From an uncultured Ruegeria sp. (GTDB taxonomy: Bacteria; Pseudomonadota; Alphaproteobacteria; Rhodobacterales; Rhodobacteraceae): a DNA stretch of 64,000 nucleotides. The position numbers were made by a program, and so were the translations under genes. The notes below the pieces were generated by a model that did not search any database, had not been told where the DNA came from, and worked only from the letters and a program-made list of their open reading frames with translations. Below, one piece after another: positions 26,317 through 35,558 of this stretch (position 1 is its first letter; every line of letters begins with the position of its first letter). Location: NCBI RefSeq assembly GCF_947500045.1, contig NZ_CANMQQ010000008.1, forward strand, positions 1 through 64,000, written 5' to 3'.

Positions 26317-27210
26317 CTATTGCGCTGCCCGACCTGACGAAACGATGTCGTGAAGGTAATGGCTCAGATCATCGCGAAGGTCGTCGCGAGCTAGCGCAAA
26401 GGAAACTGTGGCCTGCAAGAACCCAGCTTTTGAACCACAATCAAACCGCTGGCCATCGAATTTGTAGCCGAATACCGGGACACCGTTTCCGATATCTTCG
26501 GCAATTGCGTCGGTCAGCTGGATCTCTCCGCCACTGCCCTTTTTCTTCTGGTTCAGATTGTACAAGACGGAAGGACCCAGAATATAACGACCAATTACGG
26601 CGAGGTTTGACGGTGCCTCTTCGGGCTTTGGCTTTTCAACCATACCCTTGGCCCGAATAACGGTACCTACGTTTTGGCCAGTGTCCAGAATCCCGTAAGA
26701 ACTTGTCTTTTCGTTAGGAACTTCCATCGTGGCGACCATATTGCCGCCGGTGTCCTCATAGGCCTCGACCATTTGCTGCAGGCAGGGTTTGTCAGCAGCA
26801 ATCACATCATCTGGCAGCATTACCGCAAAGGGTTCATCCCCGATCAGTCGCCGCGCACACCAAACGGCATGTCCAAGCCCCAGCGCCTTATGTTGGCGGA
26901 TATATGCAATTGCACCGCTTTCCATATTGGTCGCGTTCAATATCTCAAGCAGGTCGTCCTTGCCTTTGGATTTGAGGTCCTGCTCCAGCACGAGGTTGTG
27001 ATCAAAGTAATCCTCAAGCGCTGATTTCCCACGCGATGTTACGAAGATGAATTCGGTGATCCCGGCAGCACGGGCTTCATCAATGGCATATTGAACCAGC
27101 GGGCGGTCGACGAGTGTCATGATCTCTTTCGGCACAGATTTTGTTGCCGGAAGAAAGCGCGTGCCCATACCTGCGACTGGAAATATGGCCTTGGTGACTT
27201 TGCGTACCAT
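26317..27210 (-). CDS. galU: UTP-glucose-1-phosphate uridylyltransferase
   Basis: Nucleotidyltransferase of 297 residues. 'AIFPVAGMGTRFLPATKSVPKEIM' is the GalU N-terminal signature, and 'MVEKPKPEEAPSNLAVIGRYIL' and 'GGEIQLTDAI' follow. It makes UDP-glucose for glycans and for UDP-sugar metabolism. It lies 70 nt upstream of manC in the same direction and may share its transcript and terminator. Confidence 0.95.
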   Translation of the reverse strand: MVRKVTKAIFPVAGMGTRFLPATKSVPKEIMTLVDRPLVQYAIDEARAAGITEFIFVTSRGKSALEDYFDHNLVLEQDLKSKGKDDLLEILNATNMESGAIAYIRQHKALGLGHAVWCARRLIGDEPFAVMLPDDVIAADKPCLQQMVEAYEDTGGNMVATMEVPNEKTSSYGILDTGQNVGTVIRAKGMVEKPKPEEAPSNLAVIGRYILGPSVLYNLNQKKKGSGGEIQLTDAIAEDIGNGVPVFGYKFDGQRFDCGSKAGFLQATVSFALARDDLRDDLSHYLHDIVSSGRAAQ

Positions 27211-27424
27211 GTTACCTCATGAGTTCTAAATATTGCCGACACCAGGGGATGATGCTGGAGCCCTCACATAAGACTTAAATTCGTATCAATCAATCTCACC
27301 CGACAGCACAGTGATCGGTTCGTTGGAATCTGCCACCAACCTGAGCACAGAGTCAAAACGAAACATGAGGGATTGCGGCTTTTGAAGTGTCCCCTCACCA
27401 ATCTGGCGTCTCAAAATGCGAGAA
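27211..27424. other. Intergenic region upstream of galU
   Basis: About 210 nt between the opp terminator and galU. It should carry the galU promoter. I see no gene and no clear named motif. Confidence 0.5.
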
Positions 27425-27459
27425 TCGCGCCCCCGAATCCACTATGGATCGGGGCGCGA
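27425..27459 (-). terminator. Terminator of the oligopeptide transport operon
   Basis: A 9-bp perfect GC-rich stem TCGCGCCCC (27425-27433) / GGGGCGCGA (27451-27459) with a further inner GATCC/GGATC pairing. It begins 4 nt after the stop of the ATPase gene on the minus strand and is followed by TTCTCGCATTTTG, a weak U-rich stretch. Confidence 0.75.
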
Positions 27460-27463
27460 AACT

Positions 27464-29269
27464 TCAGGCATTGGCCATAATTGCATCTAGCGGATCATGC
27501 TCTGCAACGAAGTGGTCTGGCGCGATTTCGCTGAGTTGGGGGACATAGTCCGTTTCGCCCGCAGACAACTTGCTGGGCAAGAAGCGCAACGCTGCCTTTG
27601 GGTCCATGGGCGACGGCAATTCCCCCGGCAATTTAAGCCTTTGGCGGCTACGTTCAACATCAGGATCAGGGATCGGAACTGCAGAGATCAGGGATTTGGT
27701 GTAGGGATGTATTGGTTCGGAGCAAATTACCTCTCCATCGCCAAGCTCGACGATGCGACCCAAGTATAACACCATGATCCGGTTCGAAACTGCACGCACA
27801 ACTGACAGGTCGTGGCTGATAAAGATCATCGACAGCCCGAACTCTTGTTGCAATTCTCGCAACAATTCCACGATTTGGGCTTGAATGGACACGTCCAGTG
27901 CTGAAACGGCTTCATCGCAAATGATCAGCTTTGGCTTGTTAATCATTGCGCGCGCGATTCCCACACGTTGATTTTGCCCCCCAGACAGTTCGTGCGGATA
28001 ACGGTTGATCATGTTGGCTGGCAAACCAACACGCTCCATCATCTTAGCGACCATGTCCTTACGCTCCCGTTCCGTCAGATCGGGGCGATAGGTTTTCAGC
28101 GGTTCGGCGATTGAGGCCGAGATTGTCATTCGTGGATCAAGGCTCGCCAGCGGGTCCTGGAAAACGATCTGCAAATCCTTGCGATATTTGTTCAACTCAG
28201 ACCGCCTCAGTCCAACAATGGGATGGCCCAGCCAACTTACGTTTCCGCCGCTGGGTTCGATCAACTGCAGCACCGCACGCGCCAGTGTCGATTTTCCGCA
28301 ACCGGATTCACCGACAACACCCAGAGTTTCGCCTTTCCGAATGTCGAAACTGACACCATCAACTGCCTTCAATGGCACTTTGTGCCCGAACAGCCCGCCA
28401 GACACATGGATCGGGAAGTGAACCTTGACGTCATCGACCTCGAGCAAAGGCTCTTCCGTCTGCGGCAACGCTTTTGGCGCATCGCCAGCATCGATGCGTG
28501 GCATCGCCTCAAGAAGAGTGCGGGTATAGTCGTGCTGTGGTGCGCGGAAGATTTCGCGGGTGTCACCAGCCTCGACAAATTCACCCATACGCATGACCTG
28601 AATACGGTCGCACATACGCGCGACGACCCCCATGTCGTGGGTGATCAGGGCGATGGCAGTGCCTTCGTCTTTTTGTAATCGCACCATCAGGTCCAGAATA
28701 TCGGCCTGTACGGTGACATCGAGCGCAGTGGTAGGCTCATCCGCGATCAGCAACTTGGGACTGCACAGCATCGACATGGCGATCATCACACGCTGGCGCA
28801 TACCACCGGACAACTCGTGCGGATACTGATCGAGACGTCGGGCCGCTTCGGGGATGCGCACACGATTGAGCCACTCAAGGCATCGCTCGCGCGCAGCAGA
28901 CCCTTGCAAGCCCTCATGTACCTGCAATACCTCACGCATTTGCTGACCAACCCGCAAATGCGGGGTTAGCGCCGTCAACGGGTCCTGAAAGATCATGCCA
29001 ACATCCGAGCCGCGTATTTTGTTCAGCTTGTTCACAGGCAGGTTCAGGATTTCCGTACCATTCAGCAAGGCGGAACCGGACGCACGACCAGCAGGAGGCA
29101 ACAATCCCATCGCCGCCATGAAAGTCTGGCTTTTGCCCGATCCACTTTCGCCTACGATGCCCAGACACTCACCAGGATTGATATCAAAGCTGATGCCTTT
29201 GACCGCCTCAACAACGCCATCGGGGGTATCGAACTGGACGCTCAGGTCCTTTATGGAAAACAGACTCAT
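27464..29269 (-). CDS. Oligopeptide ABC transporter ATPase, fused OppD-OppF
   Basis: Two ABC ATPase domains in one 601-residue chain. Domain 1 (about 1-270): '[11 protein letters not shown]', 'LSGGMRQRV', '[13 protein letters not shown]'. Domain 2 (about 275-590): '[13 protein letters not shown]', '[15 protein letters not shown]', '[14 protein letters not shown]'. Both end in the oligopeptide-type C-terminal extension. The start at 29269 is 1 nt after the OppC stop; a longer upstream start would run into oppC. One polypeptide thus supplies both motor halves for the OppB/OppC permease. Confidence 0.93.
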   Translation of the reverse strand: MSLFSIKDLSVQFDTPDGVVEAVKGISFDINPGECLGIVGESGSGKSQTFMAAMGLLPPAGRASGSALLNGTEILNLPVNKLNKIRGSDVGMIFQDPLTALTPHLRVGQQMREVLQVHEGLQGSAARERCLEWLNRVRIPEAARRLDQYPHELSGGMRQRVMIAMSMLCSPKLLIADEPTTALDVTVQADILDLMVRLQKDEGTAIALITHDMGVVARMCDRIQVMRMGEFVEAGDTREIFRAPQHDYTRTLLEAMPRIDAGDAPKALPQTEEPLLEVDDVKVHFPIHVSGGLFGHKVPLKAVDGVSFDIRKGETLGVVGESGCGKSTLARAVLQLIEPSGGNVSWLGHPIVGLRRSELNKYRKDLQIVFQDPLASLDPRMTISASIAEPLKTYRPDLTERERKDMVAKMMERVGLPANMINRYPHELSGGQNQRVGIARAMINKPKLIICDEAVSALDVSIQAQIVELLRELQQEFGLSMIFISHDLSVVRAVSNRIMVLYLGRIVELGDGEVICSEPIHPYTKSLISAVPIPDPDVERSRQRLKLPGELPSPMDPKAALRFLPSKLSAGETDYVPQLSEIAPDHFVAEHDPLDAIMANA

Positions 29270-29270
29270 A

Positions 29271-30200
29271 TCAGCGATCCTTCGGGTCCAATGCGTCACG
29301 CAGGCCATCTCCAATGAAGAACATGGTGATGATAATCGCGACATAGAATGTCAGGGGGTAAATCAGTTGCCACAAGGTACCATAGCTCATGGTGCCTGCA
29401 CCTTCGGCAATCAGACGGCCCAAAGATGTATAAGGTTCCGAAATTCCGAGCCCCAGGAATGAAATGAAGCTTTCAGTCAGGATCATTTCAGGCACCAACA
29501 GCGAAGCATATACGATTACGACACCCAACAGGTTTGGCAGGATATGCCGATACATGATGGTGAATTCGCTGACACCTGCGGCACGCGCCGCTTCGATGAA
29601 CTCGCGATTCTTAAGGGTCAGGGTCTGCCCCCGAACGATCCGGGCCATGGTCAGCCAACCGACTGCGCCCAAAGCGATGAACAGCATAAAGAAGGACCGC
29701 CCCGCCACAACAAGCAGAAGAATGATGATGAGTGTTGCTGGGATTGCCAGAAGGATATCTACGAAACGCATCATGGCATTGTCGGTACGCCCTCCGATGT
29801 AACCGGCTGCGATGCCATAACAGGTGCCGACAATCAGTGCTGTTGCGGCCCCGATCAGACCGACCAACAGCGAAGTGGTGGTCGCCTGAATGACGCGGCT
29901 GTAAAGGTCACGCCCCAGATCATCGACACCGAAAAAATGCCCGGTTTCGATCGACGGCATTCCCATGCCGCGCACATCACCCATGACATTCCAGTCGATC
30001 TCTTCATTACTCCAGACTGCGAAAAATGGACCAATAATCGTGAACAACACGATCAGACCCAATATGAAAATGCTGGCCATCGCGGCCTTGTTTCGGACAA
30101 AACGCATCCGTGCGTCCTGCCAGAGCGATCGCCCCTGAATGACCGTGTAATCTGTTATTTCTTCGGCCAGATGGGCGGCTTTTTGTGATTTTCCTAACAT
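29271..30200 (-). CDS. oppC: Oligopeptide ABC transporter permease OppC
   Basis: Inner-membrane permease of about 309 residues with the OppC_N segment ('[32 protein letters not shown]' region) and the BPD permease domain. The coupling loop '[24 protein letters not shown]' is present and '[16 protein letters not shown]' is typical of OppC/DppC. The start at 30200 ('MLGKSQ') avoids overlap with oppB; an in-frame start at 30242 exists. Confidence 0.92.
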   Translation of the reverse strand: MLGKSQKAAHLAEEITDYTVIQGRSLWQDARMRFVRNKAAMASIFILGLIVLFTIIGPFFAVWSNEEIDWNVMGDVRGMGMPSIETGHFFGVDDLGRDLYSRVIQATTTSLLVGLIGAATALIVGTCYGIAAGYIGGRTDNAMMRFVDILLAIPATLIIILLLVVAGRSFFMLFIALGAVGWLTMARIVRGQTLTLKNREFIEAARAAGVSEFTIMYRHILPNLLGVVIVYASLLVPEMILTESFISFLGLGISEPYTSLGRLIAEGAGTMSYGTLWQLIYPLTFYVAIIITMFFIGDGLRDALDPKDR

Positions 30201-30210
30201 TGCCTGCCCC

Positions 30211-31134
30211 TCAGTAGCGGATTTTGGGATCGAACCAGGCATACGCCAGGTCGGTCAAAAGGTTCACAACTACGGTTAGCGCGCCATAGAGGATGGTGAC
30301 CCCTAGCAGCACCGCATAGTCGCGGGATAAGGCAGAACCGACATAGGCCTGCCCCAGACCACCGGTCGAGAAGTAGATGTCGACAAAGACCGAACCGGTC
30401 AGGACATAAACAAACACCGGCCCCAGATATGAGACAACCGGCAGCAACGTGGGCTTCAGGGCATGACGCCAGATCACGGTTCTTGTGGGCAAACCCTTGG
30501 CCCGCGCGGTGCGGATGAAGTTCGAATTCAGAACCTCCAGCATCGACGATCGCGTTATCCGTGCAATTGAGCCCATGTAAGACGTTGCCAATGCGATCAC
30601 CGGCATAATCAGATATTGCCATTGGCCACCGTTCCAACCGCCGCCCGGCAACCAGCCCAGCCAGAGTGTGAAGGTCAGGATCAGGATCGGGCCCATGATG
30701 AAGTTCGGCAGCGCCTGCGCCGCAATACCAAGACCAACTGCGAAGTAGTCGATCCAGCTATTGTGTTTGATCGCAGCGGCGATTCCGAGGCTCACACCTA
30801 CAGACGTCGCAAGAAGAAATGAGAGCGTGCCATAGGTCAGAGAGATCGGAAAACCTTGTGCGATGATGTCGTTGACGTCCCGGTCCTTGAACTTGAAGGA
30901 CGGGCCGAAATCGAAATGTACGACGATGTTGTACAGGTAGTCCCAGAGCTGTTTCCACAGCGGTTGGTCCAGCCCGTAACGCGCCTCGATATTGGCCAGA
31001 ACCTGCGGCGGCAATGGCCGTTCCGAGGTGAAGGGCCCGCCGGGCGCAAAGTGCATCAGGAAGAAACAGGCGACGATCAGCAGCAGGATCGTCGGGATGG
31101 CAACAAGCAGTCGCCGCAGGCTATAGGCAAGCAT
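30211..31134 (-). CDS. oppB: Oligopeptide ABC transporter permease OppB
   Basis: Inner-membrane permease of 307 residues. The N-terminal helix 'LRRLLVAIPTILLLIVACFFLMHFAPGGPF' is typical of OppB/DppB, followed by six-helix BPD core and coupling loop 'NFIRTARAKGLPTRTVIWRHALKP'. It precedes oppC by 10 nt. Confidence 0.92.
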   Translation of the reverse strand: MLAYSLRRLLVAIPTILLLIVACFFLMHFAPGGPFTSERPLPPQVLANIEARYGLDQPLWKQLWDYLYNIVVHFDFGPSFKFKDRDVNDIIAQGFPISLTYGTLSFLLATSVGVSLGIAAAIKHNSWIDYFAVGLGIAAQALPNFIMGPILILTFTLWLGWLPGGGWNGGQWQYLIMPVIALATSYMGSIARITRSSMLEVLNSNFIRTARAKGLPTRTVIWRHALKPTLLPVVSYLGPVFVYVLTGSVFVDIYFSTGGLGQAYVGSALSRDYAVLLGVTILYGALTVVVNLLTDLAYAWFDPKIRY

Positions 31135-31155
31135 TTCATGCCCCCATAATTATTG

Positions 31156-31189
31156 GCCCTGCCCCAAACAGAGACATCCGGGACAGGGC
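31156..31189 (-). ncRNA. Intercistronic hairpin between oppA and oppB
   Basis: A 10-bp stem with one G-U pair, GCCCTGCCCC (31156-31165) against GGGACAGGGC (31180-31189), with a 14-nt loop. It lies just after the oppA stop and before oppB and lacks a U-tract. This placement is usual for a 3'-protective or attenuating hairpin that raises binding-protein mRNA over permease mRNA. It is a cis element, not a separate RNA gene. Confidence 0.6.
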
Positions 31190-31204
31190 GTGGTTCAATG
31201 ACGA

Positions 31205-32833
31205 TTATTCGGCGATCTTATAAAGATTCTTCGAATACCAGTTCTGCTCGACGTTATTGACGGGCCAATTCCCCACATCGCTGTCCATCATGTAGACGCC
31301 AGCATAGTGATAGATCGGGATCACAGGAGTTTCCTGTGCGATGATCCGCTCCACCTCGGTATAGAGCGGTGCTGGATCGTCCGAGGTTTTGGCTTCGGTC
31401 AGCAGTTCATCAACGCGCGCGTTGTTGTATTTACCGTCGTTGTACCCGGAATCCGACTGCAGCAGATCAAGGAAGGTTGAGGCTTCGTTGTAGTCGCCAC
31501 ACCATGCACCGCGTGCCAGCTCAAAGTTCTGGTTGCCGCGCTCTTCCAGGAAGACTTTCCACTCCATGTTCGCCAGCTCGGCATTGACGCCCAGCTTCTG
31601 CTTCCACATCTGGCTCAGAGCAACCGCGACTTTTTTGTGGTTCTCTGCAGTGTTGTATACCATCTGGAAACTCAGAGGGTTATCAGGACCATAGCCTGCT
31701 TCTGCCAGAAGCTCTTTGGCAAGTTCATCGCGTTCGGCCTGAGACATTGATGCCATCTCAACAGCCGGTACGGTGAAGTTTGCGGTTGCTTCGGGCGCGA
31801 ATGTGTAGGCCTCAGGCTGACCGCCTGCCAGAACCTTCTCGGTAATGATCGCACGATCCACAGCCAGCGACAGAGCTTGGCGAACATTGGGATCTTTGAA
31901 GGCTTCAGGGCCGCTGTCAGAGACATTGAAGGTATAATAGTAGTTGCACAGGCGTGGGAAGCTGATGGCTTCTTCTGGGTGCTCTTCCTTCAGGCGAGGA
32001 TACTGACCAGCGGGAATTTCGGTCCGGTCCAGCTCACCCGCCAGATAACGAGTCAGGGCAACATTCTCGTCGTTGATGACCAAAGCAACGACCTTGTCGA
32101 TGATTGTATTGTCGTTATCCCAGTACATCTCGTTGCGCTCACGTACGGAGCGTTCTTGCGGAAGGTGTTCTGTCAGAACATAGGCGCCGTTCGAGACGAT
32201 GTTTTCAGGCTTGGTCCAAGCGTCACCAAACTCTTCGATCACTTTCTGCGGCGCTGGGAAGGTGGTCGAGTGGGTGGTCATCTGCGGGAAATAGGGCAGG
32301 GGAGCACTCAGGCGGACTTCCAGCGTTTGGTCGTCAATGGCTTTGACGCCCAGCTCATCCACTGATTTGTCGCCCGCAATGATGTCGGCTGCGTTTTCAA
32401 TCGACATCAGCTCCATGAACCACGCATAGGGCGATGACAGTTCAGGATCGACAGCGCGTTTCCAGGCAAAAACGAAATCACCTGCAGTTACGGGGTCTCC
32501 GTTTGACCATTTCGCATCACCGCGGAGCTTGAAGGTGTAGACATCTTTGGTGTCATTGACGGTGTACTCGGTGGCAGCGCCAGGGACCAGATTACCCTCT
32601 TCGTCCTGGTTCATCAGACCTTCGAATAGGTCGCGCACGATTTCGGCGCCGGACACATCTTCGACCACTTGCGGATCGACCGAGCTGTGCTCATCCAAAA
32701 TGCGATAGATAAATGTTTGATCATCCGCCAGCGCCTCGCCGGTTTGCGGATGTGTGCCAGCTGCGATTGCTGCGCCGGCAATAATGGTCGAGGACAACAG
32801 CCCCGCCAGTGAAGTACGGACTAATTTTTGCAT
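31205..32833 (-). CDS. oppA: Oligopeptide-binding protein OppA (periplasmic)
   Basis: Family-5 extracellular solute-binding protein of 542 residues. The ATG at 32833 has GGGAG 8 nt upstream and starts the signal peptide 'MQKLVRTSLAGLLSSTIIAGAAIAAG'. 'SVDPQVVEDVSGAEIVRDLFEGLM', 'FAWKRAVDPELSSPYAWFM' and 'VRQALSLAVDRAIITEKVLAGG' are OppA features. First gene of the oppABC(DF) operon. Confidence 0.93.
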   Translation of the reverse strand: MQKLVRTSLAGLLSSTIIAGAAIAAGTHPQTGEALADDQTFIYRILDEHSSVDPQVVEDVSGAEIVRDLFEGLMNQDEEGNLVPGAATEYTVNDTKDVYTFKLRGDAKWSNGDPVTAGDFVFAWKRAVDPELSSPYAWFMELMSIENAADIIAGDKSVDELGVKAIDDQTLEVRLSAPLPYFPQMTTHSTTFPAPQKVIEEFGDAWTKPENIVSNGAYVLTEHLPQERSVRERNEMYWDNDNTIIDKVVALVINDENVALTRYLAGELDRTEIPAGQYPRLKEEHPEEAISFPRLCNYYYTFNVSDSGPEAFKDPNVRQALSLAVDRAIITEKVLAGGQPEAYTFAPEATANFTVPAVEMASMSQAERDELAKELLAEAGYGPDNPLSFQMVYNTAENHKKVAVALSQMWKQKLGVNAELANMEWKVFLEERGNQNFELARGAWCGDYNEASTFLDLLQSDSGYNDGKYNNARVDELLTEAKTSDDPAPLYTEVERIIAQETPVIPIYHYAGVYMMDSDVGNWPVNNVEQNWYSKNLYKIAE

Positions 32834-33226
32834 AGTGATTACTCCCATTTTTTTGTGGTGCCGGATGCCCCGGTTGCTTTGCAGCGGGCACCCGTCTACC
32901 AATGTGTTTCCGGCAATTGCGGTGCGTTCACCTTGATCTAGATCGCGGCAGAGTCCAAATTTTAGACCTTTTGCTCCGGGCAGTGTCGGATGTTTGATTG
33001 CGAAAGTTGTCTTTCACTGTCGCAAAAATCTGCTGGTTTTTAGGCAAAGGTAAAGGGTTTTGCACTCAAATGGGATTGCAAAGATCGAATGAAACCGGAT
33101 CAGGCAGGGGTGTGGAAATATTATTCTGATACGCTTTGTCTGAATGACATTTTCGTGAAGCCCTACATATTGCAAAGGGCGAATAGATTTCCCTCGGCAC
33201 TCGAATATGGCGAATCAGGTATAGCT
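32834..33226. other. 393-nt intergenic region upstream of oppA
   Basis: No gene is supported here. It should hold the oppA promoter and the 3' end region of the transglycosylase transcript. One inverted repeat stands out: TTGCGA (32998-33003) / TCGCAA (33020-33025), with GAAAG-TTGT-CTTTC nested inside. It could be an operator or part of the opp leader; nothing else recognisable is present. Confidence 0.4.
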
Positions 33227-34462
33227 TCAGGGCTTCAAAACAGCTTTAAGGCTATCGTTCGGAAAGCACGTTGGTTGATCCCCCGATGCCTCCTGCCAGC
33301 GCCCGATCGAGCGACGGGTCTTGTATCCGGGCAAGCCATCGACACCGCCTACATCATGCCCCTGATCAACAAGCGCCTGCTGCATTCTGGCGACGTCTGA
33401 TCGGTAAAGGGTACCAACATTCCCCCAGCGGCCGCGAAAGTCGCCGACACCATATTGAATGCGGTCGCCGACATGGCCCACAAACAAGGCGTACAGATCG
33501 CTGGTGTTGTAGTCTTTGAGAACATAAAAGTTGGGTGTGACGATAAAGGCCGGACCGCTGCGCCCGGCAGGCATCATCAGATACCCTTCTGCAGACAGCT
33601 CGTGTGCCGGAAATGGCTTGCCTGAAACGCGACTGACACCCATCGTGGCCCAATCCTGGATCTGACGTCCCTGATCAGGCCCCTCAAGTGCGCAAGAGAC
33701 TGCAGTGGGCACGTTGACCTCGAACCCCCAATCTCGGCCGCTAACCCAGCCGTGTTTCTCAAGATAGGCGCCGATCGAAGCAATCGTATCTGCGGGTGAC
33801 CCCCAGATATCAGCCCGATTGTCCCCATCGCCGTCGCGCGCGTAGGTCAGAAAATTTGTGGGCATAAACTGTGGTTGCCCCAATGCACCGGCCCAACTGC
33901 TTTTAAGGGTGCGGCCCTGCGCATGGCCGGCTTCAGCGATTTGCAGCGCGGCGATCAACTCGGTGGTGAAATAGTCGGCCCGCGTACTCATGAAACCCTT
34001 CGTACCAAGAACTTGAAAGGCATTATGGCGGATCGGGACCTGGCCATAACCGCTTTCGCGTCCCCAAATGGCCAGTATTATACGGGCAGGGACACCGGTT
34101 TCAGCCTCAACGCGCGTCAGAGTTTGAGCGTGGCGTCTGGCCATCTTTTGTCCAACCGAAGTAGCCCCCTGTACCGATCCGGCATTGAAATACCGGCCGG
34201 GCGAGCCAAACTCGGCCTGACGCTGTGCCTTAGGGGTCTTTTTAGGGCTGCCCGGAGGCACTAGATCCGGCAAGTCCCAGTTTAGCGTCACCCCATCAAA
34301 GGCTTGCTGGAACGTGCGTCGCGATACGCCTTTGGCCTTCGCTTGTGGCCAGATGGTCTGTTGCAGCCAATTCTGGAACTGACGTTCAACTGCAGCGCGA
34401 TCCTGCGCGTTCAAGGGCGCTGTCAACATAACAAGGGTGAGGATAGCAAAAACTATACGCAT
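33227..34462 (-). CDS. Lytic murein transglycosylase (MltB family) with peptidoglycan-binding domain
   Basis: Secreted protein of 411 residues. The signal peptide is 'MRIVFAILTLVMLTAPLNA'. The transglycosylase domain (about 25-330) has catalytic Glu136 in 'AIWGRESGYG', 'SSWAGALGQPQFMPTNFLTYARDGDGD' and 'GAYLEKHGW'. The C-terminal PG_binding_1 domain (about 345-405) has 'MQQALVDQGHDVGGVDGLPGYKTRRSIGRWQ'. It cleaves peptidoglycan glycans to 1,6-anhydro products. A longer in-frame start at 34696 would run back over the divergent promoter, so 34462 is chosen. Confidence 0.92.
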   Translation of the reverse strand: MRIVFAILTLVMLTAPLNAQDRAAVERQFQNWLQQTIWPQAKAKGVSRRTFQQAFDGVTLNWDLPDLVPPGSPKKTPKAQRQAEFGSPGRYFNAGSVQGATSVGQKMARRHAQTLTRVEAETGVPARIILAIWGRESGYGQVPIRHNAFQVLGTKGFMSTRADYFTTELIAALQIAEAGHAQGRTLKSSWAGALGQPQFMPTNFLTYARDGDGDNRADIWGSPADTIASIGAYLEKHGWVSGRDWGFEVNVPTAVSCALEGPDQGRQIQDWATMGVSRVSGKPFPAHELSAEGYLMMPAGRSGPAFIVTPNFYVLKDYNTSDLYALFVGHVGDRIQYGVGDFRGRWGNVGTLYRSDVARMQQALVDQGHDVGGVDGLPGYKTRRSIGRWQEASGDQPTCFPNDSLKAVLKP

Positions 34463-34595
34463 ACAACTGATCTCGCGCGCGAAAGATCGCATGTCAACAG
34501 GGGGATGTTGGGGTAAATTTGTAAAAGTCCTTGAGAAAAGTTCTGACTCTGCCAATAGTTGCCGGGAACCCCCAGCCGCAAGAGGATCATCAGGC
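34463..34595. promoter_or_regulatory. Divergent promoter region of the transglycosylase and cyo operon
   Basis: 133 nt separate the two divergent starts and must contain both promoters. I cannot assign -35/-10 boxes or a named operator with confidence. Confidence 0.35.
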
Positions 34596-35558
34596 GTGAG
34601 CTTTTTCCGGATGTCCCCTGTCTCCATATCCGCCCTCGTAACGCTTGTTGCGCTGTTGGTGTCGGTCCAGGCCGCGGGGGCAAGCGACAGTTTCATGGAC
34701 CCTCAGGGCCCGATTGCGGCGGTACAAAAGAGGCACCTTTTGCGTGCGACCGCGCTGATCCTGATCGCGGTGATCCCGGTACTGGTCTTGGTTCCGTTGA
34801 TTGCGCTGCGATATCGTCGGCGCAGGGGTGGAAACGCGGCCTATAAACCGCATTGGGACTTCTCGGCGAAGCTTGAGTTTCTGATGTGGGGCGTACCGAT
34901 GGTGATTGTGGCAATCCTGTCCTTCTACCTATGGAAGGCCACCCATCGTCTTGATCCCTACGCAGCCCCGTTCGGAGAGGAACCCGCCTTACGCGTGCAG
35001 GTGGTTGGTCTCGATTGGAAATGGTTGTTCATCTATCCTGACCTCGGCATCGCCAGCGTAGGAGAGCTGGGTATCCCGATAAAACAACAGGTGGCGATGA
35101 CCTTGACGACAGATACGGTGATGCAGTCTTTCATGATCCCGGCGTTGGCAGGCCAGATCTACGCCATGCCCGGCATGACGACGCAGCTGCATGTGGTGGC
35201 GGACGCGCCCGAGACGATGCAGGGAGAGAACACGCAGTACAATGGCCGCGGCTTCACCAAGCAGAAATTCATGACGCAGGCAATGAAACCCGAGGATTTC
35301 AACGCTTGGGTGACAAGCGTTCGTGCCCACGGAATACCATTGACCGAAGACACTTACAGGACACTGGCCATGCGCACGGATCGTGATGAGGTTCAGGCGG
35401 CTTTGGGGACCCCACTTATGCCGCTCAATGCGCTGTACTTTACACTGGAAGAGGGCGATCTGTTCCATTCGATCCTGCATCGGTATCACAGCGGAGAACC
35501 TCTGCCGCTAGACAAGCAACCCGGAACCGCCGAATTCGGGCAGGAGGCGAGCCAATGA
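34596..35558 (+). CDS. cyoA: Cytochrome bo3-type quinol oxidase subunit II
   Basis: About 320 residues: signal peptide, two transmembrane helices, and a periplasmic cupredoxin domain. The CuA ligands of cytochrome c oxidases are absent: the site reads 'GQIYAMPGMTTQLHVVADAPETMQGENTQYNGRGF'-like, as in CyoA, so the electron donor is quinol. The GTG at 34596 with AGAGG upstream is a plausible start; ATG 34611 is an alternative. No lipobox Cys is seen, unlike E. coli CyoA. The stop overlaps cyoB by 4 nt. Confidence 0.9.
   Translation: MSFFRMSPVSISALVTLVALLVSVQAAGASDSFMDPQGPIAAVQKRHLLRATALILIAVIPVLVLVPLIALRYRRRRGGNAAYKPHWDFSAKLEFLMWGVPMVIVAILSFYLWKATHRLDPYAAPFGEEPALRVQVVGLDWKWLFIYPDLGIASVGELGIPIKQQVAMTLTTDTVMQSFMIPALAGQIYAMPGMTTQLHVVADAPETMQGENTQYNGRGFTKQKFMTQAMKPEDFNAWVTSVRAHGIPLTEDTYRTLAMRTDRDEVQAALGTPLMPLNALYFTLEEGDLFHSILHRYHSGEPLPLDKQPGTAEFGQEASQ

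Noticed and set aside
33089-33400. Small plus-strand open frame in the gap before the transglycosylase
   Set aside because: Most of it is antisense to the transglycosylase end and it has no RBS or recognisable domain.
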